Below are positions 1 to 7,360 of a DNA stretch of 64,000 nt, one piece after another. The notes under the pieces are model-generated. The model was not told where the DNA came from. It saw only the letters and a program-made list of their open reading frames with translations, and ran no database searches. Positions within the stretch are counted from its first letter, which is position 1. Each line of letters opens with the position of its first letter. The translations under genes were made by a program, and so were the position numbers. Source of the stretch: Limosilactobacillus reuteri (GTDB taxonomy: Bacteria > Bacillota > Bacilli > Lactobacillales > Lactobacillaceae); assembly GCF_003072625.1 (NCBI RefSeq), contig NZ_CP027805.1, positions 1,980,185 to 2,044,184 of the forward strand. Reading direction: 5' to 3'.

Positions 1-511
1 TCGTGATTTTCCGCATTACCAACATGAATTTGGGCACTTTGAAGCTGATACAGTTCAAGGTAAAGCTCACCGCGGAGCGGTAACGACGCTAGTAGAGCGA
101 CAATCCAAAGTAATGATTGTCCTTAATATTCATCATAAAACAGACGAAGCAGTGAATTGCCAGCTTGATCAATGGCTCGCTAAACTGCCACGTCACTTTG
201 TTAAATCAATTACTTTTGATAACGGGAAAGAATTTGCTGGATGGTGAGAAATAGCCAATAAGTATGATCTTCACACCTATTTTGCGGAAGTCGGTGCTCC
301 CAATCAACGAGGGCTAAACGAAAATAATAACGGCCTCTTGCGTCGTGATAGTCTTAGTAAAAAGCTAGATTTTCGCGATTTACCAGACGAACTAGTCACT
401 CAGCTAATGCATCGTCGCAACAATATCCCACGAAAATCTCTTAATTATCGTACACCATTAGAAGTATTCTTGAGTCATGTCACAGAAGAACAACTTTCAC
501 CTTTTTTCTAA
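1..511 (+). pseudogene. IS30 transposase, C-terminal part, nonsense mutation
   Basis: This encodes the catalytic half of a DDE transposase with the IS30-type motifs EADTVQG, FDNGKEFAGW and GLNENNNGLLRR. Compared with the intact copy at 49916-50884, the Arg codon after FAGW reads tga at 245-247 (C to T). The stop falls between the second Asp and the catalytic Glu, so the product should be inactive. A second change turns a Met codon into Thr near position 84. The 5' half lies outside the window and was not seen. Confidence 0.85.
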
Positions 512-530
512 TTTAAATTGACATTTCAGG
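1..530 (+). mobile_element. IS30-family element, 3' part, cut by the window edge
   Basis: The sequence matches 50374-50903 of the complete IS30 copy at 49829-50903 almost base for base and ends at the same terminal sequence (acatttcagg at 521-530). Only the 3' half of the transposase and the right inverted repeat are inside the window. It has the same orientation as the complete copy. The right end sits just upstream of the methionine T-box promoter. Confidence 0.9.
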
Positions 531-542
531 TTATAAATTATC

Positions 543-571
543 TTGACATTCATATTTCATCCGCGTATTAT
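543..571 (+). promoter_or_regulatory. Sigma-A-type promoter of the methionine T-box transcript
   Basis: TTGACA at 543-548 and TATTAT at 566-571 are 17 bases apart, just upstream of the T-box leader. The neighbouring TATAAT at 569-574 is an alternative -10 with a longer spacer. The -35 lies 13 bases after the end of the IS30 element, so the insertion left this promoter intact. Confidence 0.6.
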
Positions 572-584
572 AATGACAAGTAAA

Positions 585-890
585 TGAGAAATGGCTTAGA
601 AAAGATGAGTAATCTTAGAATCTTATTACAGAGAATCACGGTTGATGAGAGGTGACATAAGAGGCTGAGGTGAAGATGGTCTTGGAGCTTCACGAATTAC
701 GAGTATTCTATATAAGTAGTTCACGATTGACGACCGATAAAACGTCTGGGTATAGCTTCCATTAGTGTACCTATTGAGGATAGTATTGTGAGATACTATC
801 AAATTAGGGTGGTAACACGTTAATTAACTATTGATTAATCAACGTCCCTAGGAAAAGTAGAAATATTTTTCCTAGGGGCTTTTTTATTGC
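585..890 (+). promoter_or_regulatory. T-box riboswitch, probably methionine-specific
   Basis: The conserved T-box sequence AGGGTGGTAACACG lies at 806-819, followed by an intrinsic terminator. Upstream are the long Stem I region and an AGTA-like segment. An ATG at 676-678, inside a helix formed by gtgaag and cttcac, is the best specifier candidate and fits the methyltransferase gene that follows. In this class uncharged cognate tRNA pairs with the leader and favours antitermination. The T-box identity is clear; the specifier is inferred from position and from the downstream gene, not from a folded model. Confidence 0.85.
846..886 (+). terminator. Leader terminator of the methionine T-box
   Basis: The arms tccctaggaaaa and tttttcctagggg form a strong hairpin followed by a T-run. 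It competes with the antiterminator that contains the T-box bases at 806-819. Confidence 0.85.
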
Positions 891-933
891 TTCAATTCTT
901 GAACCCATCACGAATAGAAAGGATCGATTTACT

Positions 934-2070
934 ATGACTGAATTCACTACACGTACTACATCACCATTTCGTTATGACATCGTTGGAAGTTTCCTTCGTC
1001 CTCAAGAGCTAAAAGAAGCTCGCGCAAAATTTGCTAATGGTGAAATAACACAAGCAGACTTAACAGCTGTTGAAGATAAAGCAATTATTAATTTGATTAA
1101 ACAAGAAGAAGCTGCTGGCCTAAAAGCAGTTACTGACGGTGAATTCCGGCGTAGTTGGTGGCACCTTGACTTCTTCTGGGGATTAAATGGCGTTAAAAAA
1201 GCTACTCTAAAGGAAGGCTATAAGTTTGCAGATGAAGAGACTCGTCCTGAAACTGCTCAAATTACGGGAAAAATCTCTGGCGAAAATCACCCCTTTGTCG
1301 AACATTTCAAATTTACCCAAGCTCATACCTCTGATGGCGTTCAAGTTAAACAAACTATTCCTGCGCCAGCACAATTTTTAGAAGAATTTCTTCGTCCTGA
1401 AAATCAAGCTAATGCTAAAGAATTTTATCCCAACCAAGAAGATTTGGATCATGACGTTGCAGCTGCTTACCATCAAGTGATTGAAGATCTTTATGCTGCT
1501 GGTTGTCGTACTCTTCAACTAGATGACTGTACATGGGGAATTTCTGTTAACGCCTTTGCTAACCTAAAGAAAAAAGACCCCCATGCTGATGTATCTCAGC
1601 TTGAAGTCCTTCAAAAGCGATTCTTAAAAGTAAATAATGAGGCAATTGCTAATTTACCTGCCGACTTAACAATTAATACCCACGTTTGTCGCGGAAACTA
1701 CCACTCAACCTGGGCTGCTGCCGGTGGTTATGGACCAGTCGCTGACACGCTATTTTCTAAGGAAAACGTCACTGCCTTCTATCTCGAATACGATAGTGAA
1801 CGTGCTGGCAGATTTGAACCACTTAGCAAAGTTCCTGATGATAAATATGTTGTTCTTGGTTTAATTACTTCAAAATCAGGTGAACTTGAAGATAAAGCAG
1901 CAATTATCAAACGAATTCATGAAGCTGCGCAATTCCATCCATTAGATAAGCTCTGTCTTAGTCCTCAATGTGGTTTTGCATCAACTGAAGAAGGAAATAT
2001 TTTAACAGAAGAACAACAATGGAAAAAGATTGCACTTGTTAAAGAGATTGCTACAGAAGTTTGGGGATAA
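934..2070 (+). CDS. MetE-like cobalamin-independent homocysteine methyltransferase (YxjG/YxjH type)
   Basis: This 378-residue protein corresponds to the catalytic C-terminal half of MetE, the single-domain form common in Firmicutes. It should transfer a methyl group to homocysteine, using a zinc ion to activate the thiol. Candidate zinc ligands are His250 and Cys252 (THVCRGN) and Cys346 (LSPQCGF). The ATG has aaagga upstream at a normal distance. The methionine-type T-box in front implies induction when methionyl-tRNA is scarce. The gene is monocistronic and ends at a bidirectional terminator. The methyl donor of this short family is not settled by sequence. Confidence 0.85.
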   Translation: MTEFTTRTTSPFRYDIVGSFLRPQELKEARAKFANGEITQADLTAVEDKAIINLIKQEEAAGLKAVTDGEFRRSWWHLDFFWGLNGVKKATLKEGYKFADEETRPETAQITGKISGENHPFVEHFKFTQAHTSDGVQVKQTIPAPAQFLEEFLRPENQANAKEFYPNQEDLDHDVAAAYHQVIEDLYAAGCRTLQLDDCTWGISVNAFANLKKKDPHADVSQLEVLQKRFLKVNNEAIANLPADLTINTHVCRGNYHSTWAAAGGYGPVADTLFSKENVTAFYLEYDSERAGRFEPLSKVPDDKYVVLGLITSKSGELEDKAAIIKRIHEAAQFHPLDKLCLSPQCGFASTEEGNILTEEQQWKKIALVKEIATEVWG

Positions 2071-2082
2071 TTTAAAATGAAT

Positions 2083-2127
2083 AAATAGCAGGGACTCAAG
2101 ATACTTTTGAGAGTTCCTGCTATTTAT
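2083..2127. terminator. Bidirectional terminator between the MetE-like and cytochrome b5-like genes
   Basis: An imperfect palindrome (aaatagcagg...cctgctattt) with A-rich and T-rich flanks lies between two convergent genes and can serve both. Confidence 0.75.
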
Positions 2128-2369
2128 TCTTCTCCCACTAAAGTTCCCACCTTGGGTAGATTTGCCAATACGCGGTCTTTATGGGGCGAAACCTTATACA
2201 GTGCATCCGTTAAATCATAACTGGCTTGATATCCATGATGAATCCCATTTTCCCAAGCAGGACTATGAGTCACATCGTAAACAATTCCATCGATTGCAAT
2301 ATATGCAGCTGCTCCATTCTGTCCATTATATTTACGCAACGCATCTCTGGTAAATGTTTGATTTGCCAT
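2124..2369 (-). CDS. Cytochrome b5-like heme-binding domain protein, copy 1
   Basis: This 81-residue protein is a single cytochrome b5-like domain. It shows FTRDALRKYNGQNG, then AYIAIDGIVYDVTHSPAW, a His-His pair in place of the classical HPGG loop, and SPHKDRVLANLPKVGTLV near the end. The two His regions are the expected heme ligands. There is no signal peptide or membrane anchor, so it should be cytosolic. It is the last of three related reading frames on this strand. The redox partner is unknown. L. reuteri needs outside heme for respiration, so the protein may bind scavenged heme; that is inference. Confidence 0.75.
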   Translation of the reverse strand: MANQTFTRDALRKYNGQNGAAAYIAIDGIVYDVTHSPAWENGIHHGYQASYDLTDALYKVSPHKDRVLANLPKVGTLVGEE

Positions 2370-2381
2370 CCAACCTACTCC

Positions 2382-2599
2382 TTAATCAGCTAATTTTCCG
2401 ACAACTGTTAACTTTTTTAGAATTTCATCTTTTTCTTTTGAACGACCAAAAACGACTTCCATCAACTTTTTATGCTGATTCCTTTTTTAGGAGCATCTGT
2501 AATGTCATAAACTAGCCCATCGATTGCCATGTAATGTGGCTTTTCACCATCACCATTATATTTAGCTAGTTCATCTCGTGTAAATTTTTTCTCAGCCAT
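2382..2599 (-). pseudogene. Degenerate cytochrome b5-like gene, copy 2
   Basis: From the ATG at 2599 the frame reads MAEKKFTRDELAKYNGDG and then AIDGLVYDITDAPKK, clearly a paralogue of its two neighbours. It then loses about twenty residues, including the His-rich heme loop, and shifts frame. A second frame resumes as SRFGRSKEKDEILKKL and ends in VVGKLAD. The internal deletion and frameshift remove the heme-binding centre, so no functional protein is expected. A good Shine-Dalgarno sequence (aggagg) precedes the ATG, which suggests recent decay. Confidence 0.75.
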
Positions 2600-2734
2600 G
2601 AGTTGTTCCTCCTAAGGTCCATTATTATTTTAAATATAACACTATTATTTAATAAATAAACTAAAAGCACTCCAATGACTAGAAATACAATAATTTAATT
2701 TTATAAAAAAAGGCTAAGATAAACCCAGTCTTTC

Positions 2735-2968
2735 TTACACTAATTGTCCTACTAACGGTAATTTGGCCAACACCCGGTCTTTATGCGGAGAGTAATTAAA
2801 CAGAATATCTGTCAAATCCAATCCTGCCTTGTTTCCATGGTGAGTGCCATCTTGCCACGCTGGGATATGCGTTACATCATAGACACGATTATTAATTGCT
2901 ACATAAGCTGGATTCCCGTTTTGCCCATCATATTTTTTCAATTCTTCTCTTGTAAATGTCTTTGCCAT
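2735..2968 (-). CDS. Cytochrome b5-like heme-binding domain protein, copy 3
   Basis: This 77-residue paralogue of the gene at 2124-2369 has the same layout: FTREELKKYDGQNGNPAYVAINN, DVTHIPAW, a His-His pair and SPHKDRVLAKLPLVGQLV. The putative heme-ligand His residues and the C-terminal Leu-Pro motif are kept. It has its own Shine-Dalgarno sequence (ggaggcag). Roughly 135 bases of AT-rich DNA separate it from the degenerate copy, so each gene may have its own promoter. The three units look like a tandem duplication followed by loss of the middle one. Confidence 0.75.
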   Translation of the reverse strand: MAKTFTREELKKYDGQNGNPAYVAINNRVYDVTHIPAWQDGTHHGNKAGLDLTDILFNYSPHKDRVLAKLPLVGQLV

Positions 2969-3096
2969 AATATTCTGCCTCCTTATTTGATAGTGTCAAT
3001 TCAATATCCTCACTATATTATGGAAGCGCACACAACAAATTAATAATTACCTTACTTTAATGCAAAATTACTACTCTATTAGTATTTTCTTCACAA

Positions 3097-3534
3097 TTAA
3101 TCTAATACCATATCTAAGTGCGAAATATTATCTTCAAGGTAAACATCTGAAATCGGCTTAAATCCAAACGATGCGTAAAATTCTTTAAGATATGCTTGAG
3201 CTTGAATCTGAATTGTCTTATTTGGGAAAAGACGCTTAGTTTCATCGATCGTTGCCTGAACTAGCTGACGGCCGTATTCATGTCCACGAAATTGTTTTAA
3301 AACTAATACGCGGCCAAAAGTCGCATGAGAGCTATCCTTAGCCATAATTCGCGTATAACCCACTAATTCTCCTTGCTCGTCCTTTAACATTAAATGGTGA
3401 GCGTGATAATCCTGTTCATCGATTTCTTGGTAAGGACATTCTTGCTCAACAACAAAAACCCTTACCCGTTCTTCTGCTAATCTACACCATTCTTGAGCGG
3501 TCATTTCGTTTAATGTTTTTACTTCAACATTCAT
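3097..3534 (-). CDS. ElaA-like GNAT N-acetyltransferase
   Basis: This 145-residue protein matches the ElaA branch of the GNAT fold: a start around LNEMTAQEWCRLAEERVRVFVVEQ, a central YTRIM strand, an acetyl-CoA loop near GRVLVLKQFRGHEYGRQLV and a C-terminal FGFKPISDVYLEDNISH segment. GNAT enzymes move an acetyl group from acetyl-CoA to an amine. The substrate of ElaA-type proteins is not known. The ATG has aggaggt upstream. It appears monocistronic. Confidence 0.8.
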   Translation of the reverse strand: MNVEVKTLNEMTAQEWCRLAEERVRVFVVEQECPYQEIDEQDYHAHHLMLKDEQGELVGYTRIMAKDSSHATFGRVLVLKQFRGHEYGRQLVQATIDETKRLFPNKTIQIQAQAYLKEFYASFGFKPISDVYLEDNISHLDMVLD

Positions 3535-3557
3535 ATTAAAAACCTCCTAAAAAATAA

Positions 3558-3622
3558 AAGAGTACTAACCAACTTCTTCATGTCATTGTGACAGGCCCTA
3601 GTAGAAGATGGCTAGTACTCTT
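3558..3622. repeat. Imperfect inverted repeat, about 20-base arms
   Basis: The arm at 3558-3577 (starting aagagtacta) is nearly complementary to 3603-3622 (ending tagtactctt). The 25-base spacer contains tcattgtgaca. It lies downstream of a broken reductase gene and upstream of the acetyltransferase. It could be a terminator remnant or a small mobile-element end; the sequence does not decide. Confidence 0.5.
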
Positions 3623-3720
3623 AATGTCTTTAATCCGGGGACTAAAGACGAGTCGTTATTAAATTATTCGGTATCAGTATACAATGGATTAATTTACCTT
3701 GCAATTAGCGATTTAATACC
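3608..3720 (+). pseudogene. Possible RidA-like N-terminal fragment
   Basis: A short frame on the + strand reads VFNPGTKDESLLNY followed by SVSVYNGLIYLA, which resembles the N-terminus of RidA/YjgF enamine deaminases (PYSQAV..NGL.F.SGQ). The likeness is lost where the frame runs into the 3' end of the opposite-strand reductase pseudogene. If real, it is a remnant of a gene removed by rearrangement. The call rests on a weak pattern only. Confidence 0.2.
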
Positions 3721-4368
3721 AGGCAGGTTTATCCCCGTCTGTATTGGGTTTATTCACACCAAAGTTTTTTCGTGCATACGGTGCCGGATCATCAATGATT
3801 TTTGCTACAAAATTACCAATCGACTTTCGCGAGACCTCAGTACCTTTAAATGGTTCCCCCTTTGCAGTCGTTTCGTAATCTACTTCATCCTTATCTGTTA
3901 ACCATGCTGGTCGAATGATCGTGTAATCAAGGGTTGAATTTTCAATTACATCGGCAGCACTGCGATAAGTTCCTAAATAGCTATCTTTTTGGCCGCCACC
4001 TAACATCTCATTATTCCACTCACCAAATTACCTGGAACTTCATCATAGATTCCAATCGAAGAAATCCAGACTAATGACTTTACAGCATATTTTTCCATTA
4101 AGCTGACAATATTTTTAGCTTGTTGCGTAATTTCGGGATTACGTAGATTAGCATAAACCACATCTGCTCGTTCAATTTCTGGTTCTAAATCGCCAACATT
4201 TAGAACATCCCCTTTAATAACTGTTTCGCGATTTTCATCGACAACATTCATATTTTGTGGATGCCGAGTAAATAGTAATAATTCATCATTACCATTTGCT
4301 AACAATGCATCAATTGCGTATCCAGCAATTTTTCCCGTTGCACCCAGAATCAGAACTTCTCTTGCCAT
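3713..4368 (-). pseudogene. NAD(P)-binding SDR/NmrA-type reductase, frameshifted
   Basis: The gene starts at the ATG at 4368 (Shine-Dalgarno gaggagg) with MAREVLILGATGKIAG, an NAD(P)-binding Gly motif. It reads as an atypical short-chain reductase of the YwnB/NmrA type to about residue 112. Near 4025-4030 the frame shifts by one base: GIYDEVPG should continue as KFGEWNNEMLGGG but a base is missing from a short A/T run. The remainder, through YTIIRPAWLTDKDEVDYE to PNTDGDKPAWY, is intact in the other frame. A divergent HxlR regulator lies beyond its 5' end. This may be a true mutation or a sequencing error. Confidence 0.75.
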
Positions 4369-4495
4369 TATTTTTGCCTCCTCGTAAATTCTACTTTTAG
4401 TATACAATCCTCTGTACCAATTAAAAGTAAGTACATACAAGTAAGGTAGTTACATTCAGGTAAGATATAATTGATGGACAAGTAATCAGCAAATT

Positions 4496-4807
4496 TTATT
4501 TTTTATTATATTTTTTGCCCCACTGGTTAATTGACCTAATTATTGGTACCAAACTTTTTCCTACTTCCGTCAATGAATACTCAGTCTTAGGCGGCACTGT
4601 CGAATAAACACGCTTTTGAATAATGCTTGCTTCTTCTAAGTCCTTTAGTTGAAGAGCCAACATTCTCTTTGAACAATCTGGAATTAATTTTTGCAACTCC
4701 GAAAAACGACAAGGTTCATATTTACTAATTTGATATATAATTACGCTTTTCCACTTTCCGTTTATTAATTTAAGCGTATTTTCAATTGGACAATCTTTTT
4801 CGACCAT
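4496..4807 (-). CDS. HxlR-family winged-helix regulator
   Basis: The start at 4807 is chosen because gaaaggag precedes that ATG; an in-frame upstream start has no such signal. The 103-residue product begins MVEKDCPIENTLKLINGKWK, the classic HxlR opening with an N-terminal Cys in CPIE. The winged helix continues RFSELQKLIPDCSKRMLALQLKDLEE and the wing is PPKTEYSLTEVG. HxlR proteins are small DNA-binding switches, some sensing electrophiles through the N-terminal Cys. It is divergent from the nitroreductase gene at 4905 and in line with the reductase pseudogene below, so both are likely targets. Confidence 0.85.
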   Translation of the reverse strand: MVEKDCPIENTLKLINGKWKSVIIYQISKYEPCRFSELQKLIPDCSKRMLALQLKDLEEASIIQKRVYSTVPPKTEYSLTEVGKSLVPIIRSINQWGKKYNKK

Positions 4808-4864
4808 TTTTTCTCCTTTCTCTGGTGAAATAAAATTCACTTCTTGTATATTTTTATCTTTTAG

Positions 4865-4877
4865 TTACTATTAGTAA
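4865..4877. promoter_or_regulatory. Candidate HxlR operator
   Basis: TTACTATTAGTAA is a perfect 13-base palindrome centred between the divergent HxlR regulator and nitroreductase genes. Related GTAA/TTAC half-sites also occur near 4425-4465, upstream of the reductase pseudogene. The position and symmetry suggest the regulator's own binding site; this is inferred, not tested. Confidence 0.5.
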
Positions 4878-4904
4878 GTATATAAATGTACGGGAGTGAT
4901 TATT

Positions 4905-5507
4905 ATGAATTCACAATTTAATAGTTTAGCTGCAAATCGTCGTTCAATCTATGCGCTTGGTGATAATCTTTCACAAACACCAGAAGAAATTTTTGACTTA
5001 GTGAAGCAAACAATCAAAAACTCACCAACTGCTTTTAATAGTCAAACAGTACGGGCAGTCGTATTATTTGGCAAGTCATCAGATAAAGTATGGGAAATCG
5101 TTGAGGATGCTTTACGCAAAATCGCTAAGAGTCCAGATGCTTTTGAACAAACAAAGGCAAAAATTGATAGTTTCAAAGCAGGTTATGGAACTATCCTCTA
5201 CTTTACCGACACTACAATTGTGCATCAATTAGAGAATGATTATCCATCATATGCAGCTAATTTTGCAAACTGGGCTGAACAAGGCCTCGGTGGTGCTCAA
5301 CAAGCGGTTTGGACAGCACTCACAGAGCAAGGAATCGGTGCCAGTCTTCAACATTATAACCCATTGATCGATGATGCTATTCATCAAGCATTTAATCTTC
5401 CAGCCGATTGGCAATTGCGTGCTGAAATGCCATTTGGTTCAATTGAGGCACCAGCTGGAGAAAAGACTCATCTTGATGACGAAGAGATGTTCAAATTAAT
5501 TAAGTAA
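4905..5507 (+). CDS. Nitroreductase-family oxidoreductase
   Basis: The ATG at 4905 is preferred over an in-frame GTG nine bases upstream because cgggag lies at proper spacing. The 200-residue protein is a fungal Frm2/HBN1-like nitroreductase: NSLAANRRSIYALGD near the start (FMN phosphate contact), SPTAFNSQTVRAVVLFG, and the C-terminal LGGAQQAVWTALTEQGIGASLQHYN region. It should use NAD(P)H and FMN to reduce nitro or quinone compounds. It is divergent from an HxlR regulator, a common arrangement for inducible detoxifying enzymes. Confidence 0.85.
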   Translation: MNSQFNSLAANRRSIYALGDNLSQTPEEIFDLVKQTIKNSPTAFNSQTVRAVVLFGKSSDKVWEIVEDALRKIAKSPDAFEQTKAKIDSFKAGYGTILYFTDTTIVHQLENDYPSYAANFANWAEQGLGGAQQAVWTALTEQGIGASLQHYNPLIDDAIHQAFNLPADWQLRAEMPFGSIEAPAGEKTHLDDEEMFKLIK

Positions 5508-5571
5508 ACTTATTTTTCTTCATCCTCTTGAACGTTATTTAATTATCGTAAACGTTAAAGGAGGAATTTTA

Positions 5572-6024
5572 ATGGAACGGCAACCCAAAATGTATAATAC
5601 TGGAGCAGACTATGCTCTAGCAATCATTGGTGGTAAATGGAAGTCTGTCATCCTCTATCTCTTAGCTGGTCATCCTCGACGAACAAGTGAACTAGTTAAG
5701 CAACTGGGCACCTCATATAAAGTCTTGAGTGATCAGCTTCGCGAAATGACAGATGCCGGCCTCGTTATCCGTAAAAGTTTCAATACAATTCCTCCGCACG
5801 TTGAATATCGCTTAACTCCTGAGGGTGAGAATCTTTACGCTGCCCTTCGTTATTTAAATTACTGGGGCGAAAACAGAGCAAAACAAACCGGTGACATCAA
5901 AATCATGTGTACTGACGAAATGAAGCAGGTCGGCGATGATGGTTTGTGTGTCATCACTAAAAAACATCTTAATCATTGGCGACAAGAAATTGTAAAAAGC
6001 AAGGACAAAGATATTTCTATCTAA
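5572..6024 (+). CDS. HxlR-family winged-helix regulator
   Basis: This 150-residue protein contains YALAIIGGKWKSVILYLLAG, then RTSELVKQLGTSYKVLSDQLREM as the helix-turn-helix, and the wing IPPHVEYRLTPEGENL. It is longer than usual at the C-terminus, with a tail of about 45 residues (HLNHWRQEIVKSKDKDISI) of unknown role. The N-terminus (MERQPKMYNTG) lacks the Cys of the regulator at 4496, so any sensing must differ. It follows the nitroreductase gene after 64 bases with its own Shine-Dalgarno (aaggagg), and could be cotranscribed with it. Confidence 0.8.
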   Translation: MERQPKMYNTGADYALAIIGGKWKSVILYLLAGHPRRTSELVKQLGTSYKVLSDQLREMTDAGLVIRKSFNTIPPHVEYRLTPEGENLYAALRYLNYWGENRAKQTGDIKIMCTDEMKQVGDDGLCVITKKHLNHWRQEIVKSKDKDISI

Positions 6025-6038
6025 GTTCTTGCTTTTTT
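5995..6038. terminator. Bidirectional terminator overlapping two convergent gene ends
   Basis: The arms aaaaagcaagga and tcttgctttttt form a hairpin over the last codons of the HxlR gene and of the membrane-protein gene. Confidence 0.6.
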
Positions 6039-7360
6039 GTGTTCTTTAATCTAAACGCCAATGCCATTATAAATATAATCATGTAACCCGCAAGAATAAG
6101 ATGCGTATTCATAATAATTGGAAAGCTTTGAATACTTGTTTTTCCCACCGAAAACGCACCAAAAATTCTATTCATTCCTGTTGTTCCGGCAAAAATAAAT
6201 AAACTTCCCCACATTACTAATTGAGAAATTATCCCCGTAATTGATGCATAGTAATAATTGACGATCGAAGAAATACTATAATTATGGGTTGCTTCCTCGT
6301 AGTCGTCAATTGCTGTTTTACGTTCTGCACTGGCAAAACTGCGGATAATAAATACGCCAATAAAATATGTTGGCAACCAAAATGTTAAGAGAATTCCAAT
6401 TGTTAGCATCACTAAATTAATCTGGTAATCCTTAAAATGGAATAGATGGTAGGTTTGTTTTACCAATAATCCTCCAAAGACGAAAGCAAATAAGTAAGCA
6501 ACAATTGTCCAAGAATACATTTCTGTGCCATATAAAATGCCAATAAAAACGGTACTATACAAGGTCCAATACTGACCACAAGCACCATAAAGCATTATTC
6601 GTTGCCGTAAATGATTGGGATAATGAAGTAATTGCCGATGATTTAGCAGTAAGGCAAGAATCATCGTGATGAGGAAGATTAATAAAAGAGCGATTCCCCA
6701 TTCAAGTGGTTTCCCAAAGCCTAAACTTCTCCCTAATCGCAACAGTAACATCGCACCAAGCAAAATTAATGCTAGTAAGTAATTAGCCCAATGTAGACGA
6801 ACTGGCAACGGGTGAATTGCGTGGGGCGTTTTCCAAATTGATCCCACTGCACCAAAAGTAATGATTAGCATTAAAGCAAAACTAATTACTGGCTTCTTTA
6901 TCCACACAATTATTCCAACACCGATCAAAACTATAATAACTTGAAAAAGTGGTTTAAGATGATCCTGTTTAGGCAATAGCCCTTGTTTCATTAATCGCCT
7001 TCGCTGACTTATTGCGGTTGGGAATAATTGAGAAGCAATCCCTGCCCCTACACCTGACAAATCCCAGAAGATTGGTTGAAACCCACCAAACATCCCTAAA
7101 AAGTAACCAATAATTCCGCTATAAAGACCAATCCAGGCTAGCCGTTGATAATCGTATTCTAAATCACGGCAAAATAATAAAATTGTATGCCGGAAAGCAT
7201 AGAAAATAGCGAAAGGCAAAGCACCAACAAAGACATCAGACTGCTCCTTAGTAAGAGAAATATACAGCAGAAAAGGCATTAAATTTAATAATAAACTACA
7301 GACACCAGTCAATTTTCTAATTTTTTCATTTTTATTACCTCTAATGCTGGTCAATTGCAC
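6017..7360 (-). CDS. Polytopic membrane protein of unknown function
   Basis: The protein has about 447 residues with roughly twelve hydrophobic segments and short charged loops, resembling a transporter of MFS size; no specific family was recognised. The only in-frame start near the 5' end is the GTG at 7360, which overlaps the upstream MFS gene by 20 bases. A better-looking start, ATG at 7329 with agaggt upstream, is out of frame by one base across an A6 run. If the run were A7 the protein would begin MKKIRKLTGV. The gene is cotranscribed with the MFS gene, so a joint role in export is plausible but unproven. Confidence 0.7.
   Translation of the reverse strand: MQLTSIRGNKNEKIRKLTGVCSLLLNLMPFLLYISLTKEQSDVFVGALPFAIFYAFRHTILLFCRDLEYDYQRLAWIGLYSGIIGYFLGMFGGFQPIFWDLSGVGAGIASQLFPTAISQRRRLMKQGLLPKQDHLKPLFQVIIVLIGVGIIVWIKKPVISFALMLIITFGAVGSIWKTPHAIHPLPVRLHWANYLLALILLGAMLLLRLGRSLGFGKPLEWGIALLLIFLITMILALLLNHRQLLHYPNHLRQRIMLYGACGQYWTLYSTVFIGILYGTEMYSWTIVAYLFAFVFGGLLVKQTYHLFHFKDYQINLVMLTIGILLTFWLPTYFIGVFIIRSFASAERKTAIDDYEEATHNYSISSIVNYYYASITGIISQLVMWGSLFIFAGTTGMNRIFGAFSVGKTSIQSFPIIMNTHLILAGYMIIFIMALAFRLKNTKKQELR

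Noticed and set aside
2162..2353. 63-codon frame on the + strand
   Set aside because: It is the reverse-strand shadow of the cytochrome b5-like gene and has no start signal or domain.
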